Assembly (NCBI RefSeq): GCF_018607965.1
Contig: NZ_JABBAM010000061.1
Coordinates: 1-64,000 of the forward strand
Reading direction: 5' to 3'
Source: Planktotalea sp.
Lineage (GTDB): Bacteria; Pseudomonadota; Alphaproteobacteria; Rhodobacterales; Rhodobacteraceae
DNA: 64,000 bases
Shown here: piece after piece, positions 63,332 through 64,000 of the stretch
Layout: every line of letters starts with the position of its first letter
Position numbering within the stretch: position 1 is the first letter of the stretch
Position numbers and translations under genes: made by a program
Notes under the pieces: generated by a model
Told to the model about the DNA's origin: nothing
Seen by the model: only the letters and a program-made list of their open reading frames with translations
Databases searched by the model: none

Positions 63332-64000
63332 TTATTCTCCTGGCTGCATGAGAGTGACTTCTGCTTCGCCACTACGTGGATAGCCACGTGGGCTAAGTTC
63401 TTCACCGTGCGTCGCTTTGCGCGCGAGGTAGGGTATCACGGCCATGTAGGCAAAGATCAGTGCCGCGTAGACAACCAAATAGCCGATGAGGGTGCCCAAA
63501 ACCATGCCCGCGGGCACATCACTGACAGCGTCTTTGGTCGACAGGACACCGTGCACCAGCCAAGGTTGGCGGCCTATCTCGGTTGTGTACCAGCCAGCGA
63601 GTGTGGCGATCCATCCACTAAAGCTCATCGCGGCGAAGGCATACAGGGGGAGGCGCGGCATCTGGCCTGCACCATAACGGCGCAGCAGGAAAAGACCGAA
63701 CCATGAAAGTGCCAGCATGGCCATTCCTGTGCCAACCATAATGCGGAAACTAAAGAAAACAGGGGCAACACGAGGGTGCATTTTTGTACCGTCTTCTGCA
63801 ATAAAATCGTTCAAACTAGGAATAACACCGCTTGGCTTGTGCTTGAGGATCAAAGACGCACCGTTCGGGATTGCGATTTCAAACTTGTTTTCACGTGCCT
63901 CCTCATCTGGAATAGCGAACAAAACCAAAGGAATGTTCGGACCCGTTTCCCAGTTCCCCTCCATCGCCGCAATCTTGGCGGGTTGGTGTTCAAGCGTGTT
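63332..64000 (-). CDS. cydA: Cytochrome bd-type quinol oxidase subunit I, C-terminal part (partial)
   Basis: The gene continues beyond the window; about 222 C-terminal residues are visible. LEHQPAKIAAMEGNWETGP is the quinol-loop region, and GWYTTEIGRQPWLVHGVL is the conserved haem-region block. The short loop after the Q-site and the modest C-terminus resemble CIO-type CydA more than the long-loop form. The 5' end and promoter lie outside the window. Confidence 0.95.
   Translation of the reverse strand, partial: NTLEHQPAKIAAMEGNWETGPNIPLVLFAIPDEEARENKFEIAIPNGASLILKHKPSGVIPSLNDFIAEDGTKMHPRVAPVFFSFRIMVGTGMAMLALSWFGLFLLRRYGAGQMPRLPLYAFAAMSFSGWIATLAGWYTTEIGRQPWLVHGVLSTKDAVSDVPAGMVLGTLIGYLVVYAALIFAYMAVIPYLARKATHGEELSPRGYPRSGEAEVTLMQPGE

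Overview
The window looks like a chromosomal segment of a marine alphaproteobacterium of the Rhodobacteraceae (Roseobacter group). The basis is the gene content and order (ycjX/GNAT/ycjF block, fsa divergent from priA, ruvCAB-ybgC-tolQRAB-pal-ybgF-tilS, hisB-hisH/DUF2147/hisA-hisF-hisE, a phosphatidylcholine synthase, small DUF1127 and DUF484 genes) and moderately high GC content. The species cannot be named from the sequence. Decayed genes and an IS3 remnant indicate a genome with ongoing gene loss.

0-25 kb is mostly housekeeping: RNA modification (rluB-like, tadA, truA), a three-gene operon of an M19 dipeptidase, an unrecognised 550-residue protein and a DUF3726 protein, a YcjX/YcjF pair, a DUF2339 membrane-protein pseudogene with four separate lesions, ileS, a DMT transporter, pcs, xerC, DUF484, fsa and priA. 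A LysR gene interrupted by one in-frame TAA follows, then a small DUF6958-like gene, an MFS transporter and prmA.

25-41 kb holds ruvCAB, the Tol-Pal envelope operon ending in tilS, the histidine genes on the minus strand, a stand-alone Lrp-type ligand-binding domain with a CoA transferase/racemase, a tRNA-Arg(UCU), and an 870-base gene-poor stretch with an IS3-family transposase remnant lacking its catalytic core.

43-62 kb is the most distinctive part: about 18 enzyme genes and one IclR regulator arranged in several divergent and convergent operons, with no transporter. It contains an intradiol ring-cleavage dioxygenase pair transcribed with a formylglycine-generating enzyme, an FGly-type sulfatase/phosphonate monoester hydrolase, a fuconolactonase-like amidohydrolase with a tandem NTF2-fold protein, a class III aminotransferase with a beta-keto acid cleavage enzyme, a seven-gene translationally coupled operon (CoA transferase, SMP-30 lactonase, DapA-type lyase/aldolase, three-subunit flavoprotein dehydrogenase, SDR), and an SDR-P450-flavin monooxygenase operon. 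The pcaB, pcaC and pcaD genes that would go with protocatechuate degradation are absent. I infer a catabolic pathway for a complex, probably aromatic, nitrogen-containing and esterified substrate, which I cannot identify. Three divergent promoter regions in it share a TTGCAT-centred palindromic motif that could be the operator of the IclR protein.

The window ends with cydB and the 3' part of cydA (bd-type quinol oxidase).
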